Made by a program: the position numbers and the translations under genes | In this document: positions 21,877 through 31,924 of the stretch, piece after piece | Layout: the number at the start of each line of letters is the position of its first letter | Position numbering within the stretch: the stretch's first letter is position 1 | Notes under the pieces: model-generated | Database searches by the model: none | What the model was told of the DNA's origin: nothing | What the model saw: only the letters and a program-made list of their open reading frames with translations | Source: Macrotis lagotis | Taxonomy: Eukaryota; Chordata; Mammalia; Peramelemorphia; Peramelidae | Direction: 5' to 3' | NCBI RefSeq assembly: GCF_037893015.1 | Contig: NC_133658.1 | Span: 17,170,268 to 17,234,267 of the forward strand | DNA length: 64,000 bases

Positions 21877-22332
21877 GAATTTATTTCTAGAAATACCAGA
21901 GGGACCCCATTACAATTAATATTTAACTATTATATAATTAGGGAGTCTGATATTGAAAGCCCTTTATAACTCAACCGTAGTCTACCCTTTCTGACTTTTT
22001 CACATATCTATGACCCAGTCACATTGGCCCATTTACCAGTCCTCACTAATAGGTTATTAGGAAAAACTTCTTGTAAGAGTTGGTACATGAATTGGACCTT
22101 AAATTGAAGCTAGGGATTCTGAGGTGTGAGAGAAAGGGATAGGCTACATGGACAGCAGAAATACCAAGATGGAAATTTGGAAAGTCAAGTTCAGGTAATG
22201 GTAAATGGGCCAGTGTGTCTGGGTCATAGAAATGGGGAAAAAACCAGAAAGGGCTTTCAATATCAGACTCCCTAATTATATAATAGTTAAATACTATTTT
22301 TAATGGGGTCCCTCTGAATAAAATCCCTTAAG
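21877..22332. repeat. Large imperfect inverted repeat over L2
   Basis: Left arm 21877-22038, right arm 22198-22332, spacer about 160 bp. A 46-bp core is perfectly inverted (21920-21965 against 22248-22293) and outer and inner parts match with scattered changes. The left arm has about 25 bp that the right lacks, lying between two 'cccttt' words. Spacer plus right arm read as antisense L2 ('aacttcttgtaagagttggt', 'aaagggctttcaatatcaga'), so the left arm is probably an inverted duplicate. Confidence 0.9.
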
Positions 22333-23140
22333 TGGACCTGAGGCTTCAGGAGGAAGTAACTTCATGTTTTCCAAGGTAAACCGAGATAGGAGGTCATCTA
22401 ATAACAGAGGAAGAAGAGAAAAGGAATGGGTCTTGTTGATTGTCCAATGAGAGACATAGAGGCACCCATTTGTGGATCTGACACAAACAACAGGATATCT
22501 ATTGTCCTGCTGGGGCAGCTACTTGGGATGGTGAAAAGAGCCCTCAGTTACTTGTCAAAGCTGACAGGCACTACGCATTCTTTGTGTGTATAGTGACTCA
22601 TAAGCATCAAGGAGGATGGGATGGATACTAGCAGAAGGAACCCAGATTCCATCATTGCTAAGGAATACAAAGTTCTAGGCAAAAAAAAGAAGACTTTAGG
22701 GGCACAGGTGGTACATTCATTCCTGCTGCCAAATAAAAATGTAGAATAAGGAAGTTGATTTGGGAAACGAACAGTTGGCTACAAAATGGTGTCTGAGAAC
22801 AGGATTTGCATTTCTGGACTACAGTTTAAAATAGAGAACTGATAAGATATTTGTCAGAAATGGAGTTCAGTTTGGGAATCTGATCACAGTTGAAAATAGA
22901 AGGGAAAAATGGGTCCTACAGATTTGTCAAGCCAATAGGGAGTTGCTAATAAATTCCAGGCCTTCAGATATCTTTATATAAATGTACAAAAGTATACATA
23001 ATTAAAGGTTGATGTAGAGTTTCTTGAACTTCTTGGACATCTCCAGCCATGACATCATTCAGGTCATCATTGCCACTCCCTTCCCCCTGGAAAAAAATGT
23101 TCTCTGCCCCAGAAACCACTCTGGGCATTGATGTGCCAGC
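22333..23140. other. Unclassified DNA
   Basis: No gene or repeat was recognised. An A-rich run lies at 22680-22690. Confidence 0.45.
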
Positions 23141-23149
23141 TTTGTCCTG

Positions 23150-23330
23150 ATCTTGTTTGTATCTTGTTTGGCCTTATCTTCAAATCACTTCCTGGACTTT
23201 TCCTGTCATCCTACACCTTGTACCTCTTTATAGGACTTCTTTTGTGGTGTCCTCCTTCAATACAAGATGAACTCCTTGATAGAGACCATCTTGCTGGCTT
23301 GTGTTTGTAGCTGGAAACATTGTAAATGCT
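23150..23330 (+). mobile_element. L2 3'-end fragment
   Basis: 'caagatgaactccttgatag' and 'ttgtgtttgtagctggaaac' fit the L2 'gagctccttgagggcagg' region. Diverged. Confidence 0.5.
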
Positions 23331-24460
23331 TAGTCCTGTCTCCTTTCTTTCCCTTCCCTTCTCTAAATGAAAAATTTGGATTAAATTCTTCTGGAAAGAA
23401 AATGAAGGATGGAACAAGAAGAGAAGGCAGAGAAAAGATACATAACAAATTGTGTTGTTCCTTCCTTGAAGTTGTTTTTTATTTTCTCTCCCTCTGTCTC
23501 TTTTCTACCTCTGTCTCTCTGAGTCTCTGTTTTTCTCTAGAGGCAAATTTGACCTGTGAAGTTTCATTTATATGAGCAACAAGACAGGTTAGAAAAAAAA
23601 ATAAACAGTAATCTAAAATCAATCAGTCTATCTATTATCAATCTATCCATCCAAAAAATCTATCTTATATACACATATTTTTCTTTGATTTTGACTTTTA
23701 TTTAGAGATGGAAGTCTCTTCACTTAGAGATGAACACACATCCACATCCACAAATGTCTGTGGTGTGTCTGGTCATAAACCAGTGTGTCTAAACTCAGCC
23801 CTGCAGTAAGGGTGTGTATGTTGGGGGGGAGGGGGAGGTGTGAGAGAATTGTAGACAGGAGATTTGGGATTCCAGGAATAAAACCACTCATTCTGGAGCT
23901 GGAAGACCTTGGGTCTGGAGGCCAGACCTCTCAGGAGTTGTGAGACTTGGAACAAGTCACTATTCTTATCTGTAAAATAAAGGATCTGACAATGTAAAAT
24001 CTAACGTATGGGTATTGACCCTTTTAACTCTTCTGGGCCATGTCACTCAATAAAAATTTTTCAAGGATGGCATAGAATTTAATGTTTGTTTATGACTATA
24101 ATATAACCCGTATTACCAATGAGTATAATGATAAAATGTAAAAATGTAATAATAAAAATATTATGTACTTGTGGGCTGTGTGTTGGTCACATTTGCTAAG
24201 GTCCCTTCCAGCTGTCTAATCTCTAAGATTGGGACAACTTCTCTTGATCTGTTTTCTCATCTGCAAAATGGGAATGGTTTCTTTTGTCTAGTTCCTTCAC
24301 AGTTTGCTATGTCTGATTTTGATTCTGCCTTGGTTTGGAAAACTCTCAGTTTGGGAATTCCTTCTACCATTACAGACCGACAGATGAATGGGAGGTAATT
24401 GAGTCGATTCAGAATAACTTGGGGGTGCTGAAAGGTTCAAGACCTTTTCCAAAGTCACAC
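23331..24460. other. Unclassified DNA, low-complexity patches
   Basis: A CT-rich part lies near 23485-23545, TCTA words near 23625-23665 and a G-run at 23821-23840. No gene was seen. Confidence 0.45.
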
Positions 24461-24469
24461 AGACCCTAT

Positions 24470-24570
24470 AAGTGAATGAATAAGCTTTTACTAAGTGATC
24501 ATTAGGGATACAAGACAAAAATGAAGATGATTCCTATGCTCAAGAACTCTACTTTTCAGTAGAAAGAGAC
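24470..24570 (-). mobile_element. L2 3'-end fragment
   Basis: 'aataagcttttactaagtga', 'ttagggatacaagacaaaaa' and 'ctatgctcaagaactctact' follow the antisense L2 tail. Confidence 0.6.
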
Positions 24571-25010
24571 AATCCATAGAGAGAAGAACGGAGGCCAGGG
24601 CCAGGGATTTAATTTAGCGTTCTAAGGAAGATGAGTGGAGCTATAAGGCTAGAAAGAGACTGGGCCTGTGATTTCATTAACAGGAGATTCACAAGTGAAG
24701 GAACCTCTTTTCTAATTGCTGTAGTGGATAGTCAGTTTGGATAAGAGGTTGTCTTGGATCCAGGTCTTCCTGGCTTTGAACCCACCTCTCTATCTGTTAT
24801 GTCATGGGGAGTGGAGTCATGGGGGAGTCCTACACACTTTCCAGTAGACTTGATTGTAGTTCTAGAACTGAATATCAGGATTGGGTTGCAGAGGATTACA
24901 CAAAGCACCAAGAATGTGATGGAGAATGATGGGGAACTTGGTTGGAGCCTGCCTGGAGAGTCTGCCACATTTGCTTCAAGCTTCTGGGGCTGGTTTCCTG
25001 GGGGATGCTG
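24571..25010. other. Unclassified DNA
   Basis: Open frames on both strands (24754-25038 plus, 24732-25052 minus) overlap but resemble no known protein. No repeat was recognised. Confidence 0.4.
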
Positions 25011-25235
25011 GGTCTCAGTTGCTTCATATATAAAATAAAGGAGTTGGACCAAAAGACCTTTCCAGATAGATCTCTTGCAGCTCTACATCAATGACTTTGG
25101 TAGCCTAGAAGACCCTCCAAAAGCTGAACACAGGGGGGACCCCTGGGGCCAATGTCAGAGCAGGACTTGACCCTAGGTTTTTCTGTCTCCAAAGCCACAC
25201 CAGTTGCCACTAAACCACGCTGTCCCTCTCAGAAG
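25011..25235. mobile_element. MIR fragments
   Basis: A plus-strand 3' half ('cttcatatataaaataaagg', 'agacctttccagatagatct') is followed by a minus-strand tRNA head ('ttgccactaaaccacgctgt'). Confidence 0.5.
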
Positions 25236-25324
25236 GGAGTTTAGAAGAAACCTGTCCCATACTGTACATATACCAGTTTCTATGATATGATAGCATAGCA
25301 ATAATATAAATGAACAATAAAACA

Positions 25325-25450
25325 TTTGTTAAATGTTTTTGTATGTAGAACCCTGGATACAAATAGCAGAGCAGAGATAGTCCCCTGCTCCCAAGGAGCT
25401 CACATTCTGAGAGGGGAGACTATGTACATGGAAGGATTCAGCCAAAAGTC
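25325..25450 (-). mobile_element. L2 3'-end fragment
   Basis: 'tgctcccaaggagctcacat' is the diagnostic antisense L2 block. Confidence 0.7.
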
Positions 25451-25481
25451 AAGTGGAAATGTAGCAATAAAAGAGATGATC

Positions 25482-25628
25482 TGGGGGGTGGCTAGGTGGT
25501 GCAGTGCATAAAGCACCAGCCCTGGAGTCAGGAGGACCTGGGTTCAAATCCGGTCTCATAATCACCTAGATGTGTAGCCTTGGGCAAGCGACTTAACCCC
25601 ATTTGCCTTGCTAAAAAAACCTAAAAAA
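25482..25628 (+). mobile_element. WSINE1-type SINE with TSD
   Basis: Plus-strand copy ending 'gccttgctaaaaaaacctaa'. The TSD 'aaaagagatgatc' lies on both sides (ending at 25481 and beginning at about 25629). A small internal deletion removes part of 'cagacacttaataat'. Confidence 0.93.
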
Positions 25629-25689
25629 AAAAGAGATGATCCAGTCTCTTCTTTCTTGTCACTTCTACTGATGAAATCATTATCAGTTC

Positions 25690-25955
25690 CTGATATTGAG
25701 CCATCAGAAAGTGCCTAAGACTTTGTGGCAAGAATTTTCCTTTCAGGAATGAGTATATCTCATTATAGATGATAAAGCTTTCCTGATGCCCCACATGCCA
25801 ATGCCCCCTCCTAAATTTCCTTCTCCTTTTTGTTCATACGGTTTGTTTTTATTAGCATATGTCTCCTTATTAGAGTGTAAGGTCTTTGAGGGGAGGCACA
25901 GTTGTAAACAATGTTGATACAGTGTCTGAAATGAAGGAGGCACTTAATGTTGGGC
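25690..25955 (+). mobile_element. L2 3' end
   Basis: 'cttattagagtgtaaggtct', 'ttgaggggaggcacagttgt' and 'atgaaggaggcacttaatgt' follow the L2 tail. Confidence 0.7.
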
Positions 25956-26400
25956 CATTAGTTTGTTGCTGCTCATTTTTCTATACTTAAGTAGCTAGTG
26001 TATCTCTTTTCTTCTCCATCTCTTCATCTCTGCTCTCAATCCTTGCATATCTACTCCTTTATCAGTTCTCTTCCCTATACCCCAAGACTGGAGCCTTTTG
26101 TAGATCCTAACACATTAGCTTTTTATTTTTTTTGTCAGGAGGGAAGTGTCAAGGTATGAAAACTAGGGTCTAGATTGAGGATTTTATGGATACTGGTGAC
26201 TCCCAATGTGGAAATTCCATTCACTAATACAGATTGACACCTCAATTGCAATTTGTAGTCTTAGAGACTGCCAGAATTTGTGAAGGATAGAAGCAGAACC
26301 CATGTCTTTCTGGCTCCCAAGCAGGATAAAGCTACAAAGCTTTCCCCATGCACATGAGATATCAGGGTCACAAAAAAGTTGGGGAATGTGACCTTATAGT
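25956..26400. other. Unclassified DNA
   Basis: A faint antisense MIR-like part lies near 26270-26330 ('agcagaacccatgtctttct'); otherwise nothing was recognised. Confidence 0.4.
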
Positions 26401-26620
26401 ATGGTGGAGGGAGGACTGAATCTAGAATTAGGCAAGGCTGAGGTTGAAGTCTTTTTTTTAAAATATTTATTTATTTATTCATTCATTTATTTATTTATTT
26501 ATTTATTTGTTTGTTTGAGGTTGAAGTCTTGTGTCTAACATTTCTCAGCTGTGGGACCCTGGGGACATCAGATAACTTCTTGTAGCCTTTGTTTCTTTAT
26601 TTGCAAAATGGAGAAAATAA
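26401..26620 (+). mobile_element. MIR SINE with tail-only insertion
   Basis: Plus-strand MIR: 'tctagaattaggcaaggctg', then after the insert 'ttctcagctgtgggaccctg' and 'ctttatttgcaaaatggaga'. It is interrupted by a 62-bp ATTT-rich insert at 26454-26515. Confidence 0.65.
26454..26515 (-). mobile_element. Tail-only (AAAT)n retroinsertion with TSD
   Basis: The insert is almost purely ATTT units on plus (AAAT on minus). It is flanked by a perfect 15-bp direct repeat 'tgaggttgaagtctt' at 26439-26453 and 26516-26530. It contains no recognisable SINE or LINE body, so it appears to be a retroposed tail that may have expanded afterwards. Confidence 0.75.
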
Positions 26621-27090
26621 GACTTGCAAGAAGCCCTTTGCAGACCTTAACCTCTTCTAGAAAGGGGATTTATTATGGATCTAAAGCAGAGCAGAGTGGG
26701 TGCTCTTCTTGACTCTCCAAAGCTTTAGGTATAAACCTCAGTTTCCATAAATATTGGGTGCTTTCTGCCAGGCTTTTCATAGTTACAATGAGAGAATAAG
26801 GATGAGATCTATGATGTGAGTTTAGGGAACTCTCAAATGAGGAAAATTTCTCCACAGTACAGGTTGGTATCCTCTTTGCAACTTGGTCTTAAAGTAAACT
26901 AGAACAATGAGAAGTTCAGGGACTTAACATAAACTGTGCCATACCCAGTGACAATAAATATTTTAATAACATTATAAAAAAGCAATTAAGTGATTTGCTC
27001 AGTTTTATCACAGTCCCTTCCCTTCCTGTCCCATCCTGTCTTTCTCTTTCCTCTGTTCTTTCTTGTTCTGACGCCACAAAGCATACTATG
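26621..27090. other. Unclassified DNA
   Basis: No gene was seen; 26995-27080 is pyrimidine-rich and may be part of an old LINE. Confidence 0.4.
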
Positions 27091-27219
27091 CAGCCTCTTC
27101 TTTTAATAAAAGATTTTATTTATTTTGAATTTTACAATTTTCCCCAATCTTGTTTCTCTCCCTCCCACCCCCACAGAAGGCAGTCTGTTAGCCTTTACAT
27201 TGTTTCCATGGTATACATT

Positions 27220-27452
27220 TATTTTTTAGGTTTTTGCAAGGAATCATAATGACCAAAGGCAAAAAAACAGACTGCTTTCTCTTCTTTGCAATGGATATCG
27301 TATATATTTTGTTTTTGCAAGGCAAATGGGGTTAAGTGACTTGCCCAAAGCCACACAGCTAGGTAATTATTAAGTGTCTGTGACCGGATTTGGACCCAGG
27401 TACTCCTGACTCCAGGGCCAGTGCCACTGCACCACCTAGCTGCCCCCCCCCC
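27220..27452 (-). mobile_element. Chimeric WSINE1-type SINE carrying foreign flank
   Basis: Read on minus: SINE body (27452-27306), then 64 bp that is not SINE (27305-27242), then a second SINE tail 'ccttgcaaaaacctaaaaaa' (27241-27222). One perfect TSD, 'tccatggtatacatt' (27205-27219 and 27453-27467), brackets the whole block, so it entered as one unit. The 64 bp match, inverted, the DNA just downstream of the SINE at 29100-29240 (29248-29311) with about two differences. The SINE part carries a 6-bp deletion and more differences from that SINE than the flank does. Confidence 0.9.
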
Positions 27453-27570
27453 TCCATGGTATACATTGATCTAAGTTGAATGTGATGACAGAGAAATCAT
27501 ATCTTTAAGGAAGAAACATAAAGTATAAGAGATAGCAATATTACATAATAAGATAATGTTTGTCCCCCCT

Positions 27571-27720
27571 CCTTTTAAGTTTTTTCCAAGACAATGGGGT
27601 TAAGTGGCTTGTCCAAGGCCACACAGCTAGGTAATTATTAAGTGTCTGAGGTCAGATTTGAACTCAGATACTTCTGACTCCAGGGCCAGTGGTCTATTCA
27701 CTGCACCACCTAGCCGCCCC
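27571..27720 (-). mobile_element. WSINE1-type SINE
   Basis: 'ccaagacaatggggttaagt', 'aattattaagtgtctgaggt' and head 'ctgcaccacctagccgcccc' mark a minus-strand copy inside L1. Confidence 0.95.
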
Positions 27721-27950
27721 TGGTTTTTTTTTTAAATTAAAGATAATAGCCTTTGATCTTTGTTCAAACTCCACAATTCTTTCCCTGGATACAGATCCAT
27801 TACAGATACCCCAAAATTGTCCTTGATTGTTGCACTGATGGAATGAAGAAGTCCATCAAGGTTGATCATCACCCCCATGTTGCTGTTAGGGTGTACAATG
27901 TTCTTCTGGTTCTGCTCATCTCATTCAGCATCAGTTCATTTTGCTGCCAG

Positions 27951-28200
27951 AATGATAATAATAATAATAATAAGGTGGTTTGGGATGATGGATCGAAGCT
28001 TGAGCTTAGCTTCAGAAGGATCTGGATTCAAGTGCTACCTCTAGCATATACTAGCTGGTGGGTATGCTATTTAACCTCTCAGTTGTCCAGGCAACTCTAT
28101 TAATACTGGTAGATCTGTAGCTAGTCTGTCTGCAATGCCAGAAGGAGTTTCAACACTAAGACTTTTCTCTATGGATGAAATCACAGGTCTGAACCCAAAT
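27951..28200 (+). mobile_element. CORE-SINE (MIR/THER-type)
   Basis: After a (AAT)n tract, 'aaggatctggattcaagtgc', 'tatttaacctctcagttgtc' and the tail 'gatgaaatcacaggtctgaa' give a CORE-SINE with a marsupial-type 3' end. Confidence 0.6.
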
Positions 28201-28204
28201 AAGC

Positions 28205-28425
28205 CAAGAAAATGATAGCAATAATAAGAAGTGACCCTTGAAGGTGTACAAAATGTTTTACATCCATCATCCCATGGTGTCCTGTGCGTTTCCCATCTGA
28301 TAAAATAGTGCAACTATGTCTTTCCCCTCCTTAAATCTTGATGAGGCTGGAAGATAATTAAATGATGTCTGTAATATGTTTTGAGTTCTTTGGGGGAAAG
28401 GCACTATATAAAATGCAAGATGTTA
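28205..28425. mobile_element. MIR fragments
   Basis: A minus-strand part ('acaaaatgttttacatccat') and a plus-strand 3' part ('aaaggcactatataaaatgc') are recognisable; both are short and old. Confidence 0.45.
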
Positions 28426-28825
28426 TTCTCTGGGAACATAACGTCCTCTCCTTTAGGTCTGCATATCCAACCTCTATGGGAGAGCTGGAGCAGCTGTTGC
28501 AGGCTTTTTATCCTGGCTGACTCATCCTGTGACCTTGGGGAAGTTGCTTTGCTTGCCTGCCCTTTGGTGTCTCCCTACCACCCAGTAAAAGGGAAAAGAT
28601 GATACTTCTTCCCTTTTGAAGGAATGTGGGTGAAATGAGTGAGCAGATTCTTATAAAATATTCCCACCTAACCAGGGCCCAAGTTGACCTCCAATAGACA
28701 AAGCGGTGTCTTGGTCCTTAGACTCCCAGATGAAAAGTTACCCTCCATAATAAGAAAGAAGGAGTGGCAGGATGGAGTGGAGAGGATACCGGATGCCTCA
28801 GCAGAAAAAAGGCTTTTGCCCAATG
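28426..28825. other. Unclassified DNA
   Basis: No gene or repeat was recognised; a faint MIR head may lie near 28500-28560. Confidence 0.4.
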
Positions 28826-28829
28826 AAAT

Positions 28830-29010
28830 CATTTACATTCATTAGAACCCACCCCTTTATGTTTTCCCACCTCCCCCTTTGTGGATTCCATTCTCTATAC
28901 CTGGAATATCTTTCCTTTCTTCTGCAATCCTATCAATCTTTTTTAGTATTTTATATCACCTCGGGTTCTAAATGTATCCCTTCTTCTCCCTCTCCTCCTC
29001 CCTGAGTCAT
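28830..29010 (+). mobile_element. L2 3'-end fragment
   Basis: 'ttctctatacctggaatatc' and 'tatcacctcgggttctaaat' follow the L2 'gcctggaatgccctccc' region. Confidence 0.5.
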
Positions 29011-29099
29011 CCCTTGTAGCAAATTACAAAATAGAGAAAAAAATAGAGTTCAGCAAAACATCAATACAGCCACTGAGTTGGACAAAATATATATGATAG

Positions 29100-29240
29100 G
29101 GGCGGCTAGGTGGTGTAGTGGATAAAGCACCAGCCTTGGAGTCAGGAGGACCTGGGTTCAAATCCAGTCTCAGACACTTCATAATGACCTAGCTGTGTGG
29201 CCTTGGGCAAGCCACTTAACCCCATTTGCCTTGCAAAAAC
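29100..29240 (+). mobile_element. WSINE1-type SINE, tail-less, probable flank donor
   Basis: Full-length body that ends abruptly at 'gccttgcaaaaac' without the usual 'ctaaaa' tail. The TSD is 'acaaaatatata' (upstream near 29083-29094, downstream from 29239). The DNA following it is duplicated in inverted orientation inside the SINE insertion at 27220-27452. Confidence 0.93.
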
Positions 29241-29293
29241 AAAATATATACCATATCCATTGCAAAGAAGAGAAAGCAGTCTGTTTTTTTGCC

Positions 29294-29343
29294 TTTGGTT
29301 ATTATGATTACTATAGAATTTGGTCATTATGATTAGTATAGAA
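29294..29343 (+). repeat. 25-bp tandem duplication
   Basis: Two units of 25 bp beginning 'tttggttattatgatta' and 'tttggtcattatgatta' stand in tandem with two mismatches. The break of the duplicated flank falls in this repeat. Confidence 0.85.
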
Positions 29344-29495
29344 TCTTAAACTCAGAGATCTAACTTGAATGGACTTTAGAGGTCATTGAGTTCAACCCTC
29401 ATATAAATGAAGAAACTGAAGACATTTGTCCCATATCTAATTAGTGATAGAGGTGAGATTTGAACCTATGTCTTTTGGAATTCTCTTGTATTATT
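29344..29495 (-). mobile_element. MIR-like fragment
   Basis: 'aaatgaagaaactgaagaca' and 'gaggtgagatttgaacctat' are the antisense core and head-side signatures. Confidence 0.5.
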
Positions 29496-29504
29496 GTATT
29501 GCAG

Positions 29505-29880
29505 AGAAGAGCTAAGTCTATCATAGCTGATCATCACACAGTATTGCCGTTTTTATGTACTATGTTCTCCTGGTCCTGCTCACTTCACTCTCTATCAGTT
29601 CATATAAGTCTTTTCAGGTTTTCCTGAAATCTGGCCACTCATCATTTCTGTTAGAACAGTAGTATTCTATTGTATTTATATATTACAAATTGTTCAGCCA
29701 ATCCCTAGTTGATGGGCATCCCCATAATTTTCAATTCTTTGCCATCACATAAAAAGCTGATTTAAATATTTTTGTGCATATGGGTCCTTTCCCCTTTTTT
29801 TATGATCTCTGGGATTTAGACCTAGTTACTCCTCTATTTTTGTCAAAGTTGATACATTTCATATATTTCTAGACAGAACT
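29505..29880 (-). mobile_element. L1 3'-region fragment
   Basis: 'ttctcctggtcctgctcact', 'aagtcttttcaggttttcct', 'ttgttcagccaatccctagt' and 'tgggtcctttcccctttttt' give an antisense L1 fragment colinear with 41950-42230. Confidence 0.75.
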
Positions 29881-29899
29881 AGACAAATGACAAGCTCTG

Positions 29900-30175
29900 G
29901 ATGAGTATTTGGGAAGACCAGAGTTTGACTGCTGGTTTAGTCGCTGGCCATCTCTATGAACTCTCATCTTTCACTTAGTCACTTTACCTCTTGGAGTATT
30001 AGTATTAGTAGAGAGGGCACCTCTGGAGTCAGAGGTCTTGGGTCCAAATTCTGTTTCTGACCCCTTTGCTTCCTGAATGAAACTGGGACAAGTCATTTAA
30101 TCTGGCTAATCTCTAAAATGAAGAGGATGGATTAGATGAACCTTAGGATCCTTTCTAGGCCAAAATGTATGGTGT
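29900..30175 (+). mobile_element. Two MIR fragments
   Basis: 'cagagtttgactgctggttt' begins one; 'ctctggagtcagaggtcttg' and 'ggattagatgaaccttagga' belong to a second. Confidence 0.5.
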
Positions 30176-30316
30176 ATGCTCTTTTCATTGTTTGTTCATT
30201 ACAGCTCAGAGAGGTGCTGTGGACATCCAGGAAAACAATAGGGACAAAATTGTTTAGTAGTTATGAAATCTGATGCCAGTGTGAGGTATTAGTAAAGCAT
30301 GCGAAAGTAGAGTGGA

Positions 30317-30472
30317 GGTGGCTAGGTGGTGTAGTGGACAGAGCACCGGCCTTGGAGTCAGGAGTCTCTGGGTTCAAATCTGGTCTCAGACACTTAATAA
30401 TGACCTAGCTGTGTGGCCTTGGGCAAGCCACTTAACCCCATTTGCCTTGCAAAAAAAACCCTAAAAAAAAAA
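30317..30472 (+). mobile_element. WSINE1-type SINE with TSD
   Basis: Full-length plus-strand copy with a perfect 14-bp TSD 'gaaagtagagtgga' at 30303-30316 and 30473-30486. Confidence 0.96.
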
Positions 30473-30489
30473 GAAAGTAGAGTGGAAAA

Positions 30490-30670
30490 AAATAAGAGAT
30501 ATTTGGATTTAAAACTACTAATAATTGCTGGCTTTATACCTGAGTAAATCCACTTATAAAAATGGGGATAATAAACTTGACAGGTTGTTTTGGGAAGTAA
30601 ATGAGAATTGATGTAAAGTAAAACATTAATCTTACAATATAAATGCCAAATATTATTATTTATTATTATC
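30490..30670 (+). mobile_element. MIR 3' fragment
   Basis: 'tataaaaatggggataataa' and 'gggaagtaaatgagaattga' lead into (ATT)n, as in MIR 3' ends. Confidence 0.55.
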
Positions 30671-30729
30671 TTAAGATTTCAAGGGGAATCACTAGATGTG
30701 GAAAACATACTGAACTTAGAGTCAGTTCT

Positions 30730-30893
30730 TTTTTTGTTTTTGTTTTTTTAGTTTTTTACAAGGTAGTGGGGTTTAAGTGGCTTGCCCAAGGCTACCCAGC
30801 TAGGTCATTATTAAATGTCTGAGACCGGATTTGAACCCAGTTACTCCTGACTCCAGGGCCGGTGCTCTATTGGCTGCACCACCTAGCTGTCCC
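30730..30893 (-). mobile_element. WSINE1-type SINE
   Basis: Poly-T, 'acaaggtagtggggtttaag', 'ggatttgaacccagttactc' and head 'gctgcaccacctagctgtcc' mark a full-length minus-strand copy. Confidence 0.94.
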
Positions 30894-31625
30894 CAAAATA
30901 AACTTTTTGCTAAAAAGCCAAGAAAAATCTAAGAGATGAATGATTGGAAGGAAAGTATTGTGTTTTTTTGGTACCAAGTATCAGAGATGGAAATACAAAA
31001 GATAGAAGTTAGACATTTCTCCTTCTAGTACAGAGTTGTAACACATGTGAAAGTGGGGGCCCCAGCAGGGAGTTTTGGTCTGGGAGTAATAGGGAGAGTT
31101 AGTGGGATCTTAAGGCAGACCAGGCATTTTGCATTCCCTCTCCAGAGGCAGTGGCTGTGTTGATTCGATTGTTTATTGTCAGAGCAAGAGGGAGGAGTAC
31201 AAAGGTGTTTTGTCGAGAAGATGACTCAGTTGGCTCTAGTGGCTCTGGTCACTTCCATCCACCACTCATCAGTCAATGGTAAAGCTCCAGGCCTGGAGCA
31301 GATTTTCGCCCCCCAAGGTAAAAGCTTCAGGTCTACAGTCTGGAAGAAACAGCAGCAGGCTTGATGGCAAGGAGACAGCTAGGGTAGAGGATCAGACTGT
31401 GGAGATAGAAGGAGGCGGGAAAATGACACCTTCATTCTTTTGACAGTTCTCCATTCAGTCCAAAGCAAGGCTGGCGGGCCTTCTTGATTGTCTTTGTACC
31501 TACAGACCTTCCCACCCTTGATGCTGCTACTCAGCTACAGACAGACAGAGACACCATTACTTGAAAGTCCAATGGGAAGAGCAGCTAGTTGTTCCAAAGC
31601 TTTCTTCAAACCCTTAAAAAAATGA
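30894..31625. other. Unclassified DNA
   Basis: No recognised gene or repeat; a 62-codon frame at 31176-31364 is not protein-like. Confidence 0.45.
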
Positions 31626-31627
31626 GG

Positions 31628-31770
31628 AGGGGTGGCTAGGTGGCACAGTGGCTAGAGCACTGGTCTTGGAGTCAGGAGGACCTGGGTTCAAATCTGGGCT
31701 CAGACACTTAATAACGACCTAACTGTGTGGCCTTGGGCGAGCCACTTAACCCCATTGCCTTGCAAAAAAA
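31628..31770 (+). mobile_element. WSINE1-type SINE with TSD
   Basis: Plus-strand full-length copy ending 'ttgcaaaaaaactaaaaaat'. The direct repeat 'aaaaaatgagg' stands on both sides. Confidence 0.93.
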
Positions 31771-31924
31771 CTAAAAAATGAGGGCTGCTTTCTTAAAGGA
31801 GACTTTCCATGACCATGTAAGTCTGGGTCTTCTGGGTTCCTTGAATAAACTTTTGACTTGCCATGAGCAAGAAGCAGGATGGAGTGTGAAATAAGGGCTC
31901 TCCTAAGTCAATTAATGATGAATG

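Larger units (their letters stand above)
27095..27950 (-). mobile_element. L1 3' end with two SINEs inside
   Basis: 'gattttatttattttgaatt' is the L1 3' terminus; 'gaaatcatatctttaaggaa', 'gatcatcacccccatgttgc' and 'tctggttctgctcatctcat' lead 5'-wards. The same family lies at 44127-44460 and 51049-51933. Insertions at 27220-27452 and 27571-27720 split it, and it is 5'-truncated near 27950. Confidence 0.85.

Noticed and set aside
29100-29160. tRNA-like A and B boxes in SINE heads as tRNA genes
   Set aside because: The sequence is the SINE head; no cloverleaf or mature tRNA end is preserved, and the same unit recurs more than 30 times.
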